From Beroe forskalii (taxonomy: Eukaryota; Ctenophora; Nuda; Beroida; Beroidae), in NCBI GenBank assembly GCA_011033025.1, contig WFMF01000178.1, positions 71,849 to 135,848 of the forward strand: DNA of 64,000 nt, in the 5' to 3' direction. Positions 8,801 to 19,300 of the stretch are shown piece after piece; position 1 is the first letter of the stretch, and every line of letters begins with the position of its first letter. The notes below the pieces were generated by a model, which was not told the origin of the DNA, ran no database searches, and saw only the letters and a program-made list of their open reading frames with translations. A program made the position numbers and the translations under genes.

Positions 8801-11368
8801 TGAACCCTTTTTAATCAAGCTCTTTGGTTTAATTTCAGACTTTTCTAGGAAAAATTTAATATTCATCCTTTAATTAGTAAAAATTATAAATTAAAAAATT
8901 TTCTATTGTTTAAATTTTGAATTTGAATGTTAAATTAAATTTTTCAAACTTTAATTTTTTTTAAAATTAAAAAAAATTAAATATTGAATAAAAGTTTAGG
9001 TTTTAGGAAATCCCAAACACAGAATATTTTTAATGGGGAAAAGTGAAAGGAAAAAGGGCCTGACCTTGGAAAAAAATCAGTTTTTAAAATTAAATTGCTG
9101 GCTGATATTAAACCCGGGAAAGAAAGTCTGGTTAGGGGGGAGGCAACCCCCTTTGAGGAATTTCGTAACTAAATCAGCTATTAGCGGCTTTGAGCATCAT
9201 ATAGAAACCGGATTTTCGCTCTTATTGTTGATATTTCACCTATAAGAACACATTCCACCATAAAAAATGGAAAATTAAAATTTGAAATTTCTTGGTCGGG
9301 GGCCTTTAAGTGCAAGCTAACTTACTGCAGACGGCGGCTGTATGACGTAGCTGACGGGCTTGCCGCAGAACACCAGGATTATCATGGAGATGGCAATGGT
9401 GGCGGTAGCTGTGGCGAACCCAGTGAGGGCGTAGTAGAAGAGGACCACGTTGTACGGAATACCTCGGTTGTTACACCTGGAAAATGTGAAGGTTAGTCGC
9501 TGAGTCTAAATTAAACCTGGTAAATGGTGATTCATATGTCACCGCGACTTACTAATGGCGAACGGAAGAGAAATGAGGATGTTTGAAGTACAACTATAAC
9601 CCCCCCCCCCAAACTATACTGCACATCTAACCTCTTGATGAAAATGTAGGCGAGGGATTTGAAGACAGGTTGCAGGAGAGCTACTGTCACTGCCAGAATG
9701 TTGAGGGAGGCATGCATCAACAGTCTGAATAGTATCAGGGATTAAATAGAGTATTAGACATCAGCAGTCTAAATAACGGGATTACTGAACCAAATTATTG
9801 CCAGTATTCGATGAGGGGATCTGGGATGGCATAAATTCATAAATCTACATCAAACCCCTGTTATATCACCCCCTGTTATATCAACCCCCCCAATGTACCC
9901 GACACTCCATCTCACCTCTTAGGGTCTACGACCATGACAACTCCAGCGATGCACAGCACGATGCACACGAAGTGCACCAGTCTGAAGGTGTCTTTGAGCA
10001 TGATCTTGGAGCCGATGGCAGTGAAGATGGGAGCTATGGACACGATCACCGTCACTTCACCCACTGCGAAGAAATGGAGTTAACGACCAATCAGCGGGCG
10101 GTGAAGTGAGCAGGAGTTAGTTCAGAACCAATCAGGTTGCGATAAATTGAGCGATAAGCTCAGTAGTATAATTGAGTCATATGACCCAATCAAGCAACAA
10201 TCTTGACGTTGAAGGAAGTATCATTTATTGTGGTCTACGTGTCAGTGTCACATCGTACTTACCTGGAAGTCTCTGAATAGCGTAAGTTACACACAGGAAG
10301 CTGAGACTGCCGAATATGCACCGGAACACTATCTCCCACTTGGCTGTTACTCTGACGAACAGGGGTTCATTCTTGGCGATGTTCAGGATCGTGGAAACCG
10401 TCAGGATTATCAGAAAACGGCCCCAAATCACCTGGGAGTAAAAAGTAAAGTAAATGCTCTTAAATTTTCATGGTTTTCCCCCTAGTCTCACCACTCACCA
10501 GGGGTTCCACCACACTGGTACACTGCCCCACTGGGGCTGTACCGCCCCCCCCCGCGATACATCGTTCGTTTTGATCGTGATCTGGAGATTTGCCAAGAGC
10601 AGTATTCGTTTCCTCGTTTAGATTGCAACCTAGTACGTAGTCACATACCTGCGGGGTTGGAAGGTGAGCCACGTATTTGATGGCTGCTGACTGACACCCG
10701 TACGCTATGCCTGACATTCCAATCAGCAGGAGTCCAAACGTAGGCGAGGTCTGAAATACGGGAAGTGTGATATAGGGGGATCAAGGACGTTTTTTCTTGG
10801 CGATCACCTGGACAAATTAACGCAGTCCATCAGCTTAGATGATGGCTTGGTATTAAAACTACCCCCCCCCCAAATTACTCTATCATGCTGATTGAAATAG
10901 AGGAACATTTGTCCTATTTGAATCAGCAATTTCATACCTCAGCAAAGAAATATTCTTGCCTTTCATTTAACCAGCCGAATTTTAACCGGCTTTAATGAAT
11001 GAAATTTAAAAGTGAATTTGGTTCGAGCGCCGGTCAACCATGCGTGTACAAAATCACATGAATCGATCGATGAAGGGATTGATAAATGCGCGCATTTCAC
11101 ATCGAGCGCAATTTACTTTTCGCAGAATTTCTGTCGTATTTCTGTCGTATTTCTGTCGTATTTCACACGTTTTTATCGATCGCTACATGTGCACACATGG
11201 GTAAGGTACCTTGAAGAAGGACCACCACTTGGGTATCTTGTAGCGCCACTCCCCGTTGAAGAAGGACCCCAAGTCCAGAGGGGCCGGGTTCTTGTCCAGG
11301 ATAATGTCGCTGGTTTCGTCGTAATGGTGGGGCCGCAGCCCCAGATCAGGCTCGTGGTCCATTCCCAT
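2682..11368 (-). CDS. SLC35G/EamA-type drug/metabolite transporter superfamily protein (gene span)
   Basis: Multi-exon gene for a polytopic membrane transporter of the EamA (DMT) superfamily, most like the SLC35G1/TMEM20 group; the substrate cannot be told. Reading the clean right-hand copy, coding exons are 11368-11210, 10750-10649, 10431-10263, 10063-9916, 9724-9632, 9476-9326, then 4017-3859 and possibly 2834-2682. All junctions are GT-AG and phases match (0, 0, 1, 2, 2, 0), giving 327 residues before the last candidate exon. Residues 1-53 are a charged cytoplasmic tail. Membrane segments follow, including FGLLLIGMSGIAYG and LFVRVTAKWEIVFRCIFG, the latter holding the conserved arginine of the EamA fold. 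Start chosen at MGMDHEP; the frame stays open upstream, so an earlier start is possible. Exons 4981-6080 are a second copy, probably the other haplotype. Confidence 0.85.
2831..2944. promoter_or_regulatory. Three X-box (RFX-like) palindromes
   Basis: GTTGCTAGGCAAC at 2831-2843, GTTGCTTGGCAAC at 2895-2907 and GTTGCTAAGCAAC at 2932-2944 each fit the palindromic X-box bound by RFX transcription factors (half-site GTTGC, spacer, GCAAC). Three in 114 bp is a clear cluster. Whether it acts as an enhancer is inference. Confidence 0.55.
2945..3858. other. Likely intron or 3' flank of the SLC35G-like gene
   Basis: No exon with a convincing product was found here on either strand. A short GGA-repeat lies at 3527-3550. 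Several short open frames lack splice or domain support. Confidence 0.4.
3859..4017 (-). CDS. SLC35G-like exon 7 (second EamA repeat)
   Basis: 53 codons, phase 0 at both ends, acceptor CTCAG at 4022-4018 and donor GTAAGA at 3858-3853. The peptide includes LLLAGLLGFLAQYGINKGG and DVLVAFLFQIFMFHE, two membrane segments typical of the second EamA repeat. This exon occurs once in the window. Its acceptor region is repeated several times upstream. Confidence 0.85.
4004..4530. repeat. Tandem copies of an exon-acceptor boundary
   Basis: The motif GACAAGTTGTCAGACTGAGG, which holds the first bases of exon 7 plus its splice acceptor on the minus strand, recurs starting near 4004 (the real boundary), 4120, 4165, 4226, 4301, 4435 and 4513, with variations and a partial copy near 4062. 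Units are 45-134 bp and also contain G-runs and CAAGCAATAGC. Several copies keep the CTCAG|TCTGACAACTTG arrangement. Confidence 0.8.
4531..4859. other. Intron of the SLC35G-like gene, no feature seen
   Basis: AT-rich sequence between the acceptor array and the first duplicated exon block. No open frame or repeat of note. Confidence 0.5.
4981..5131 (-). CDS. SLC35G-like exon 6, duplicate copy
   Basis: Same 151-base exon as 9326-9476. The peptide starts CNNRGIPYNVVLFYYALTG. It differs by one residue (GFTT against GFAT). The donor reads GTGTAAGT here against GTAAGT in the other copy, because of two extra bases at the boundary. Confidence 0.8.
5302..5394 (-). CDS. SLC35G-like exon 5, duplicate copy
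   Basis: 93 bases, phase 1 start and phase 2 end, encoding LLMHASLNILAVTVALL and the following PVFKSLAYIFIK. The donor is GTGAGA; the other copy has GTTAGA. Confidence 0.8.
5575..5722 (-). CDS. SLC35G-like exon 4, duplicate copy
   Basis: 148 bases, encoding VGEVTVIVSIAPIFTAIG and then a segment ending AGVVMVVDPK. This is the end of the first EamA repeat. The protein is identical to that of 9916-10063; only silent changes are seen. Confidence 0.8.
5912..6080 (-). CDS. SLC35G-like exon 3, duplicate copy
   Basis: 169 bases, encoding VIWGRFLIILTVSTILNIAK through LSFLCVTYAIQRLP. Identical in protein to 10263-10431. The donor reads GTAAAA here against GTAAGT in the other copy, a weaker match to consensus. 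Confidence 0.8.
6239..6308 (-). pseudogene. Corrupted copy of SLC35G-like exon 2
   Basis: The ends match 10649-10750 (ACCTGCGG on the left, GTAGGGGGTCTGAAAA on the right), but about 30 bases are missing and the frame is lost. It is probably a sequencing artefact rather than true decay. Confidence 0.55.
6742..6873 (-). pseudogene. Corrupted copy of SLC35G-like exon 1
   Basis: Landmarks such as TTGAAGAAGGGCCCCAAGTCC match 11253-11274, but runs of G and C are inflated and the start codon region is unrecognisable. The open frames read across this block are products of the corruption. Confidence 0.55.
9326..9476 (-). CDS. SLC35G-like exon 6
   Basis: 50 codons plus one base, phase 2 start (AG|G arginine) and phase 0 end. 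Encodes CNNRGIPYNVVLFYYALTG, a membrane segment around IAISMIILVFCG, then KPVSYVIQPPSA. Donor GTAAGT. It should splice to 4017. Confidence 0.85.
9632..9724 (-). CDS. SLC35G-like exon 5
   Basis: 93 bases. Encodes LLMHASLNILAVTVALL and PVFKSLAYIFIK. Acceptor ATTCAG, donor GTTAGA. Phases fit both neighbours. Confidence 0.85.
9916..10063 (-). CDS. SLC35G-like exon 4
   Basis: 148 bases. Encodes VGEVTVIVSIAPIFTAIG, then KIMLKDTFRLVHFVCIVLC and AGVVMVVDPK. The run of small and hydrophobic residues, APIFTAIGS, followed by a lysine-rich turn is the usual end of the first EamA repeat. Confidence 0.87.
10263..10431 (-). CDS. SLC35G-like exon 3
   Basis: 169 bases, phase 0 start, phase 1 end. Encodes VIWGRFLIILTVSTILNIAK, then EPLFVRVTAKWEIVFRCIFG and LSFLCVTYAIQRLP. 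Acceptor CCCAG, donor GTAAGT. Confidence 0.87.
10649..10750 (-). CDS. SLC35G-like exon 2 (first membrane segment)
   Basis: 34 codons, phase 0 both ends. Encodes TSPTFGLLLIGMSGIAYG then CQSAAIKYVAHLPTPQ, which matches the first helix of the EamA fold. Acceptor TTTCAG, donor GTATGT. Confidence 0.87.
11210..11368 (-). CDS. SLC35G-like exon 1 (cytoplasmic N-terminus)
   Basis: 53 codons from the first in-frame ATG (MGMDHEPDLGLRPHHYDET) to WWSFFK, donor GTACCT at 11209-11204, phase 0. The frame is open upstream through ESLDFSKSNLALISVYQD to a TAG near 11454, so the true start could be in an earlier exon. The acidic tail before the first helix is usual for this family. Confidence 0.7.
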
Positions 11369-11518
11369 GTCTTGATATACGCTGATTAGTGCTAGGTTAG
11401 ACTTAGAAAAGTCCAAACTCTCGCGGATTAAAACACAGAAAAATGGCAGATATACATTCTACTAAACGATCATTACATGACGTTTTTCGCATATATACCA
11501 CACAGACACGAAGTGCAC

Positions 11519-13290
11519 TAGGGTTTGCATTATCGGTTCAAAATTTTTTATCGCCGATAACCGATAATTTTTCATAATTATCGCCGATACCGATAATTAT
11601 CGCCGATAAAATGTTACTCTACTTTTGGCCGTAGTCATTGACACAATTTTCGATGAATTGATCAGCAAGTGTAGTGAGGTGTACGTCTAAACTACTAACT
11701 TACGTGTCGGCATTATATTATTTACCCTGACGCCATCTACTTTTTATTTTGAAAGGTTTAAGAGTACATGATGAAGTAATGAAGTGTTGTCAGGGCAAAA
11801 TGGTGTCGGTGTAAAGTGGCGTCGAGTTAATAATAATGCGTTGTCAGGGTATTAAAGTGGTGTCAAAGTAAAGTGGTGTCAGGGTTAAATTGTGTATTGG
11901 TTAGGAGATGCCAGGGTTTAGTGGGTGACGAACTGAGATACGATCAATGTTCTACAGCCTGTCGAGCTACGATTACGAAGCCGATCTATAGTTCTATCAG
12001 ATCTATGTTCTGCGATCTAGTAATTATGGTCGGTCTCCTTAGCTTTTACTATTAGAGCAATAAAGAGCCTGACGCCTGAAAAAGTTCAACCAAGAATTCG
12101 TCGATTTTAACCCGAAATTAATCAAAATGCGCTTCTAATTCCAGGGCATTAGGCATAAGTCGAAATGAAAACTTTAGTCACTGGGGTGAAGTCAGGTAAA
12201 AATGGTGTCAGTGTGACGTGGTGTCGAGGTAATGCGTTGTAATGGAATTGAATGGTCCCCTGCAATGTAAAGTGGTGTCTTGGTAAAATCGTGACAGGGT
12301 TAGGTGTCAGGGTGAAATGGTATCAGGCTAAATTGGTTTCAGGTTAAATTAGTGTCAGGGTAAACTGGTGTCATGATGAAGTGGTGTCAGACTCAAATAG
12401 TGACGAAGTATCAGGGCACAATAGTGCCAGGGTTACGTTGTATCAGGGTGAAATGGTGGCAGGGTTAGACTGGTGTCAAGTTAAAGTTCTGTCAGGGTAA
12501 ATTGGAGCCTGAGTCATATCCTGGTTTCGGGGTGAAGAGGTTTTGGGGTTAAGTGGTGTCAGTGTGAATAGCTTGTGGTGTCAGAGTAAAGGTAACTGTG
12601 AAGTGGTCCCAGTGTTAAGTTGTTTCAGAACAAAATGGTGTCATGGCAAAGTAGTGTCAGGTTAAGAATTAATGCCAGCAGCAAGAGAAAACTCGTGTCT
12701 AGAAAAACTGCCTGACATGGTGAAGTGATGGCAGAGTAAACTGTTGTCATGATCAGCTAGGTTAGGATATAGTGGTGTCCGGGCAAATGGCTGCCAGGAA
12801 AAATGTACTACAGTGAAACGTGCCATCAGGGCTTAGTGGTTTCGGGGTGAAGACTGAAGTGTCATAAGGATTGACTGATATCAGGGTTAAATGCTACCAT
12901 GATAAACGGTTACCAGGCAGGGTGGTGTCAAGTTTTGCGGTTTTGTGGTGTCAGGGTAAAGTGGTGTAAGGGCGAGATATTGATGTCAGGGAAAGCTGTC
13001 GTCAGGACCGGGTGGTTTCTGGGTAAAGTGGTGTCAGATTTGAATGGTGTCAGGGTTGAGTGGTGCCATAGTAAATTGGTGTCAGGGAAAAGTGAAGTGG
13101 AAATGCGATGTTAGTGTTTTAAGTGCTTTAAAAGTGCAGGCGTCGGGTCATGCCTATTCTTCAAAGATGATAAATTCTACCCATTAAATTATCGGTATTA
13201 TCGGTCAGATTTTATCGCCGATAACCGATAATTATTTTTCACGTTTTATCGGCGATAATTTATCGCCGATAATATCGGTTGCAAACCCTA
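11519..13290. mobile_element. Non-autonomous hAT-like transposon with internal minisatellite
   Basis: The ends are TAGGGTTTGC and GCAAACCCTA, flanked by the perfect 8-bp direct repeat AAGTGCAC (11511-11518 and 13291-13298). Both ends continue as inverted arrays of TTATCGGCGATAA-type motifs. Eight-bp duplications with CAGGG/TAGGG-like ends are typical of hAT elements. The interior (about 11770-13110) is a decayed minisatellite of GTGGTGTCAGGGTAAA-like units. No transposase. The corrupted copy near 7000 shows the empty site. Confidence 0.9.
11770..13110. repeat. Degenerate minisatellite, about 15-16 bp units
   Basis: GTGGTGTCAGGGTAAA and variants recur dozens of times with many changes. It fills the body of the hAT-like element. 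The open frames here are by-products of the repeat. Confidence 0.8.
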
Positions 13291-14109
13291 AAGTGCACTA
13301 CACGATCTCCAATGCAAGTGGACTGATCGCGGTAAAACGCACGGATTATATTATGGCGCTTGATTTTGTACCAAACTTTCTCCTGATTCATCCGTACAAT
13401 GTTCCTCGTAACACGAGGCGACGTTTTAACTCCGCAATAGCATTTACAAGTGGTAATGAATGTCATGCACAGGAGAGGAAATGGTGGTTCGTGACATCAT
13501 TATCAGGGTTTACAGTGGTGAGTTGATGACGTCATCAGTGCAGTCCGTGTGTGATTTGTGGAGAGTTACAAGTGGTTATTACGGGAGAAACCCATGTGCA
13601 GCTGGTAACAGTGCCACTGCCTTGTATCTGCTAGCTTGTTACAATCGTTATATATCAGCGTTCATTACACCGACTATATGATATACACTAGATATATCAT
13701 GCGATATAGTCCTAGCAGTCATATCTTTGTGTCGATCTAGTTGAACAATGAGGAGTTTTGGGATGGGCGCCTAATCGAACAGAGAAGAAAAGTTGAAACT
13801 TTTACTGTGTCGAATAGAGAAAAGAATATTGAATGATGTTTCATGCGATCAAATATTAGACAATTTTGTCAACAGATCGAATCCCGAAGTGCCTCAATCG
13901 CTAATTAAAGACAAGGACTTAGGACCTTAATTAAACTTGAATAGCGGGATTTTCACCTCTACGTAAAGGTCACAGTTAGAGTTATGATTATCAAAATATG
14001 GTTAAGGACAGTCTATATTAAGTGACGAATATTGTGGGCTCAAATCACACAGATAAGATGAGAGTCGTACGTCTGCTCAAATCTGCCAAAAATCATAAAC
14101 TCAATCAAA

Positions 14110-14580
14110 CAATCACTATCTGTTAATCACTCAATCACTTACACACTCACTCATTCATTTTTCCACTCACTCATTTACCCACTCAATCACTCATTTACTC
14201 ACCAACTTACTAACCCTTTCATCTACTCACTAACTCTATCATTTTACTCGGTAACTCACTAACTCACTCTTTGACTCAATAATTCTCTCACTCACTCACC
14301 ACTCACAAATATACCCCCTAACTCATTCAATATTCACTCACTTGCTCACAGACTCATTCATTTACAGACTCATTAGTTTACTCACTCACTCACTCATTCA
14401 CTCACTCACTCACTCATTCACTCACTCATTTACTCACTCACTCATTAATTTACTCACTAATTCACTCACTAATTCACTCACTCATTAATTCACTCACTCA
14501 TTCATTCAATATATTCACCCACTCATTCAATTTAACTACTCACTAATTTATTTACTCACTTACGAACTTATGGACTGCAG
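14110..14580. repeat. TCAC/CATT microsatellite-like tract
   Basis: Repeated ACTCACTCACTCATTC-type units with occasional interruptions. The corrupted copy of this tract lies at about 7640-7990. Confidence 0.85.
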
Positions 14581-16212
14581 AGTGCAGATCACAAAAAATA
14601 AACTTTTAAAATTCAAAACACAACTTGATAAATTCAAATTCGAATATAAGTGAGGGAAGATGATAGTTAAGCTCACAAAACACGTTTTACTAAGCCTATG
14701 CGCTATCTAAAGTTTGTGAACTTAATTACTAACCTTCTATTTACTGCACAGTGAAATAGTGAAATCGAGCACCCTTTCAGTTATCTAGAAATGGCTCTGA
14801 GGTAAATAACGCAAACTCAATGAGGATCTGAGAAATCTCCACACCACGGTTGACCAAGCAAGGGCATCACATGGAAATATCTACACTGGATAGATGAACA
14901 ATTTCATAGAGATGAGTGAGATTATTTATATCATTCAGTCCCAGATAGCAACGTTTACGAGTTGGAAATCAGTTCAAAGGATTGCGTGGAATACAGAGAG
15001 TAATTGGTCAGGTTCATTTTTTTTTAATTTGGCAGCTCTAGTCGGAGTCCAAGTAGTCCATGTCGATGCTTTTGTGCAATTAGAGAATTCAAAGTACATA
15101 ATGAACTGCCTAGATACATAACACATGACTATGATGATGCGTACAAGCAGCAATTGATGGATTTATTGTCAATAATTTCCTCCGTTCTAAGTCATAATCG
15201 GAAAATATATAAATAACTCGTAATATTGTAACTTAAAATACCGCTCGCGCTAGACATTCAGATCAAACATATCCTGTACGCAGTTAAATCAGGAGTTGTG
15301 AGAATAATTAGCAATGGGTTTAGTAGCAGTATATGTGATTGCTGGCAGAATGGATAATTGAGTTGTTATTAGTGTAATTAATATCTTGGGAGATTGGTAC
15401 AATCGCACTGAACCTGAATTAGTTCCAAAACCAAGTGCCAGGGATTTGGTTAATATATGAATATGGATTTTTTATGATTTTGAACTAAAGACACTTTGGA
15501 ATAAGTGTCAAAAGGACCGAGTGGTGTTGGTGACACCATTTATTAATCAGTGACTCTTTGCTGATTAATTACGATAGAGCTTTTCTGAACGAGGAACATT
15601 TAATTATTCATCCTATGAATTGATTGTAGTACGTGTAATAAGATTAAGAAATTAATTTGTTTATCTGAATGATAAATAATAATATTGTTTACCTCTTTGA
15701 ATCTTTGAATGTTAGAATAAGAAAATTGCTACCAAAACTTAATTATTTTGTCGGTGTTAAGATTCAAAAATAATTGAATATTGAATATAACAATAGTTTA
15801 GCGTTTCAGAGTGAAGATACCAATCACATTGAGATATGTTGTTATGATAGGGACCAATCGTAGAACAAGAAACAAGGTCACATGACCTTGGACCAATCAG
15901 AGCAATATGAGTATTGGGTATTGACTGAAAAGTCTGTGTATCCATACAGCAAGGCTTGGAAACGACCGGGTAACCGAACCAAAACTGAAATACCGGTTAA
16001 CCGGGCGTTTTAAGTGGACTGAAACAGAAACCGAATTTATTGAGAAATGGTAACCGGTCGTTACCAAGGCTATGTTTTGTTCTCTGTGAGTTGTGCTGGT
16101 AGATTTGTGCAGAACAACCCACCATTGCTCGGAATTAAGAGGGTTCTCAAGATGCTTCCAGACGTGGGCGTTGGCAACGAGAGCCACAGATCTACCAAAA
16201 CTAGGTGACTAC
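14581..16212. other. Upstream flank of the SLC35G-like gene, no gene seen
   Basis: AT-rich sequence with short open frames only. The matched region with the corrupted copy ends near 15905. GGTCACATGACCTTGGACC at 15877-15895 is a near-palindrome. Confidence 0.45.
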
Positions 16213-16378
16213 CTCATCGGACATAATTATCACGGACCTCAACTTCCGGACACAAAAGAAATACTAGAGTTAATTATCACGGACCTGACTATCACGGACA
16301 TTGGTATCACGGACATCAATATTCACACTGAGGTGCTCAGCGTGACTGTAATGTCCATGAAAATAATGTCCGATAAGG
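16213..16378. mobile_element. Small MITE with CGGACATAATT ends
   Basis: The left end CTCATCGGACATAATTATC and the right end (inverted) CTTATCGGACATTATTTTC match, and the interior repeats ATCACGGAC. A related copy is at 23351-23475. No coding capacity. The target duplication is unclear. Confidence 0.65.
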
Positions 16379-19300
16379 TAAAGTAAAACTATAAGTAACT
16401 CCTTTCGAAACGTCTACAGAAATAAGAAATAGAAAAAACTGTCTTATATTACAAGATCACTGTAATACAGACCAAAAAGTAAACCCACAAAAATTATAAC
16501 AATATAATAAAACTGTTCAATCCCGAATGAGGTGGCAGCCTAGCCCTAACCTCCAGAACATCTATTAATTGCAGTCAGAAGCACAGGGAATAAAGCACAG
16601 GGGATAAAGCACAGGGGATAAAGAGCTAAGTTTCTGCTGCACAAGATGAAGGGGTGTATCAAGAAGTAGGCTGGTGAGAATGAAAGCATGCTCAATATTT
16701 GCTAAATATATTCCGCAAAGGCAAATGGTTAAGAGGATGCTAAATGATTCGGAAATCCTGCCTACGATTAGCGTTATTTTCATCTGCCGCTGCGTATGAA
16801 GGAGAGGTAAGAGTCGCGCTTATAACAGCAGGCAGATACACGTAATCAACTCGAAATAAAGGGCAAGAGCATTGAAATCACAGTCAGGCTTGTGTTGCTG
16901 GCTGCAACCTATGAATTATGCATTCTGATGCTTAGCTCTGATTACACCAGCTTAAAATACAGAAGATGAACCTTATCAGCAGGATAGAGTCTACTCCGAC
17001 GATATACGAAATGAGATGAGTAGAAGAAAGGAGATCAGGTATTTAGATCTATATATCAGGGGTCATCAAGCTTAGTATAATCCTACTTTACAGGAAAAAT
17101 ATATATATTGAAGGCCTGCTAGACCAGTAGAACCCTTCTCCTCCAGTGCAACACAAAACAAAGTGTCTCAAAATAAGGCCGTTCTGATAGTGGTATAAAT
17201 ACTGCCCATGTCGCTGTGGACCGTTGTAAAACGGGTTTAATAGTTTTAAGTAGGTTGCTGGTTAGCTGTGCTCCGGCTGAGTATGCGGCTACCTGATGAC
17301 GTCATTATCACAGTTCAGAGTGGTGTTTTAGTGACTTCACACCGTCTTCATCACCCCCAAGGAGATAAGTTGTGTGTGTGTGGTGGGCGTGCAGCTTTTG
17401 TTAGGCTATAGGTACAGTTTACAGGAAATGATACCTGCAAATGCTCGTAACCAGGCACACACATATATATGCCTCCCCCAGGTGAAATTGAGTGTGACGT
17501 CATAAACTCACCAGCCTAAGCCCTGATAATGACATCACTCCTCAGCAACTGTTCTTCTTATGCGTACAGTCGGTAAGTATGTAAGTAGGAATCCTAAACA
17601 AGTTATATATTGTAAGAGGGGGTAGTAAACGATACGGTTTTAGGATCCCAGATGCTAATAACACCTATAGCTCCCCAGTCCCAGGCATATTATGCGCTTA
17701 GAGTGGTATATTCCCACTTCATTACTCCCACTTATAAAGGGATTATGCTCATTTGGAGGTAGTTACCAGTTATTTGGGTGTGAAAAGGAGGGAACTATTT
17801 CAAGCGTTGTTAGAATATATTGCTATTCTGTTTTAATGATTGAGAGGGTGGGACGAATTAATGGCCAATTAAATGATCCAATATTCTCGCTTCTGCTGCA
17901 TGAGATCGGAATTGACCATTGTGGAAGTTTAATTGTTCCTTAATAACCCTATGCCGATGCGGCCCATTGAATGATATAATTAATAAAAGCATATTATATA
18001 TCAGCAACCATAAAATAAAACAATACCTAGGTGCAGAGCAAAGCCCTACAGAACATTCAGTTCCCTGTTTAATGATCCAATGCAAGGACGTCCATTGCAT
18101 TAGTCAGGCGAAGCACGATATGAATCTCTCATCAACCACATAAGTATGGCAAATGTTACTGCTGTAGCACAGGAAATATTTCCTTGTGGTTAGGAAAGTA
18201 GCGAATCACCATTTATGACGCAGAACTACTTTCTATGCCCTTCAGTATATTCCTCAGTCCCTCACGTTACGTGAATATCATGAGCAATTTCATAGCAATT
18301 TCAGAGCTTCAACCCAAATAGTTCAGGAGATAGGCATCAATTGAAAAAAAAATGGTTTTCCTACCCCTACCAATGTAATCACTTTTCTGCCGTTTTATTC
18401 AGATTTTAGAAATTCAACCTTTTGTCACTAAAAGTAAACACCAATTTTCGCCATTCAATTATTCAGATACCATTCAACACCCCAATAAATACGTTATCAA
18501 ACATGGAACAATTTCGTTTATAGGGGCCATTTCCGCAAGTTAATTGACTAAATTTCATCACTATCACTTATCTAGACTTGAAATAGAACTGATTCGAGGT
18601 AAACCGTTTCAAATGTGCTGACAAAAAGCTCTAGCTCTTTTAGCTGACATTAAACCATCGGTAGTCGGCGGGCCCATGACAAATGCACCATTTAAACATC
18701 TTGTAAGCGTCAATAAGCAGGAAATAATGAGGTGTCTATAAGACAGTTATAAGACAGCTATCAGTTGTGTTTTCTAGGCCACAAAAAGAACCCCATTTTG
18801 TTTATAAATTGTTTAAAAAAGAAATGGTTTTTAAACCCACGGTGGGGTAACCCCTAGGTCGCCAAAAATTTAAAAAAAGTTAAAATTTCAATTTTGTCCA
18901 GACGCCCAAAATGATATCCGCCCAAAATTATGTCTGCCTTTACTATACCCAACCAAGCTGTGCCCATTGTCCAATTTGGATAGCCTGCAATGTGCTAAAA
19001 TCAGATCAGGATAGTAAACCATGGAGTGCGTCACTCATAATGTAAGAGGAAGTTCCTGTCCGTTAGAAGTAGCTAGGACCCTATTACTGCATTATTAATG
19101 ATGGGACTAATTAATTTGAGGCTACTGATTATGTCATGAGGTGTATAATCGCCCTGAATTACAATCAGCTATCAGCTGTAGGCAGGGAGGAACCCTAATC
19201 CGCACGTGCAGAGCCACCTCAGCAACACGCCACCTTGCACTATCATGATGACGAAAGCAGCTCCTGTCCCCTTGTCACCTGCACATTGTCAGACAAGCCA

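Larger units (their letters stand above)
6121..9080. other. Corrupted copy of 10481-15905 (haplotype or assembly artefact)
   Basis: This block follows the order of 10481-15905 throughout but is full of small indels and inflated or collapsed runs of C, G, A and T. Shared landmarks include TGTGCACACATGG (6724 and 11188), GTCTGAAAAGTGG against GTCTGAAATACGG, the TCAC-rich stretch, and GACCTTGGA near 9062 against 15888. It lacks the hAT-like insertion of the other copy. No reading frame survives. The error pattern looks like unpolished long-read sequence. Confidence 0.85.
9140..10480. repeat. Duplicated block A, copy 2 (matches 4860-6120)
   Basis: Clean copy carrying four exons in the same order and spacing as copy 1. 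It is continuous with the intact upstream exons at 10649 and 11210, so it belongs to the readable haplotype. The join to the corrupted block lies between about 9080 and 9140. Confidence 0.9.
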
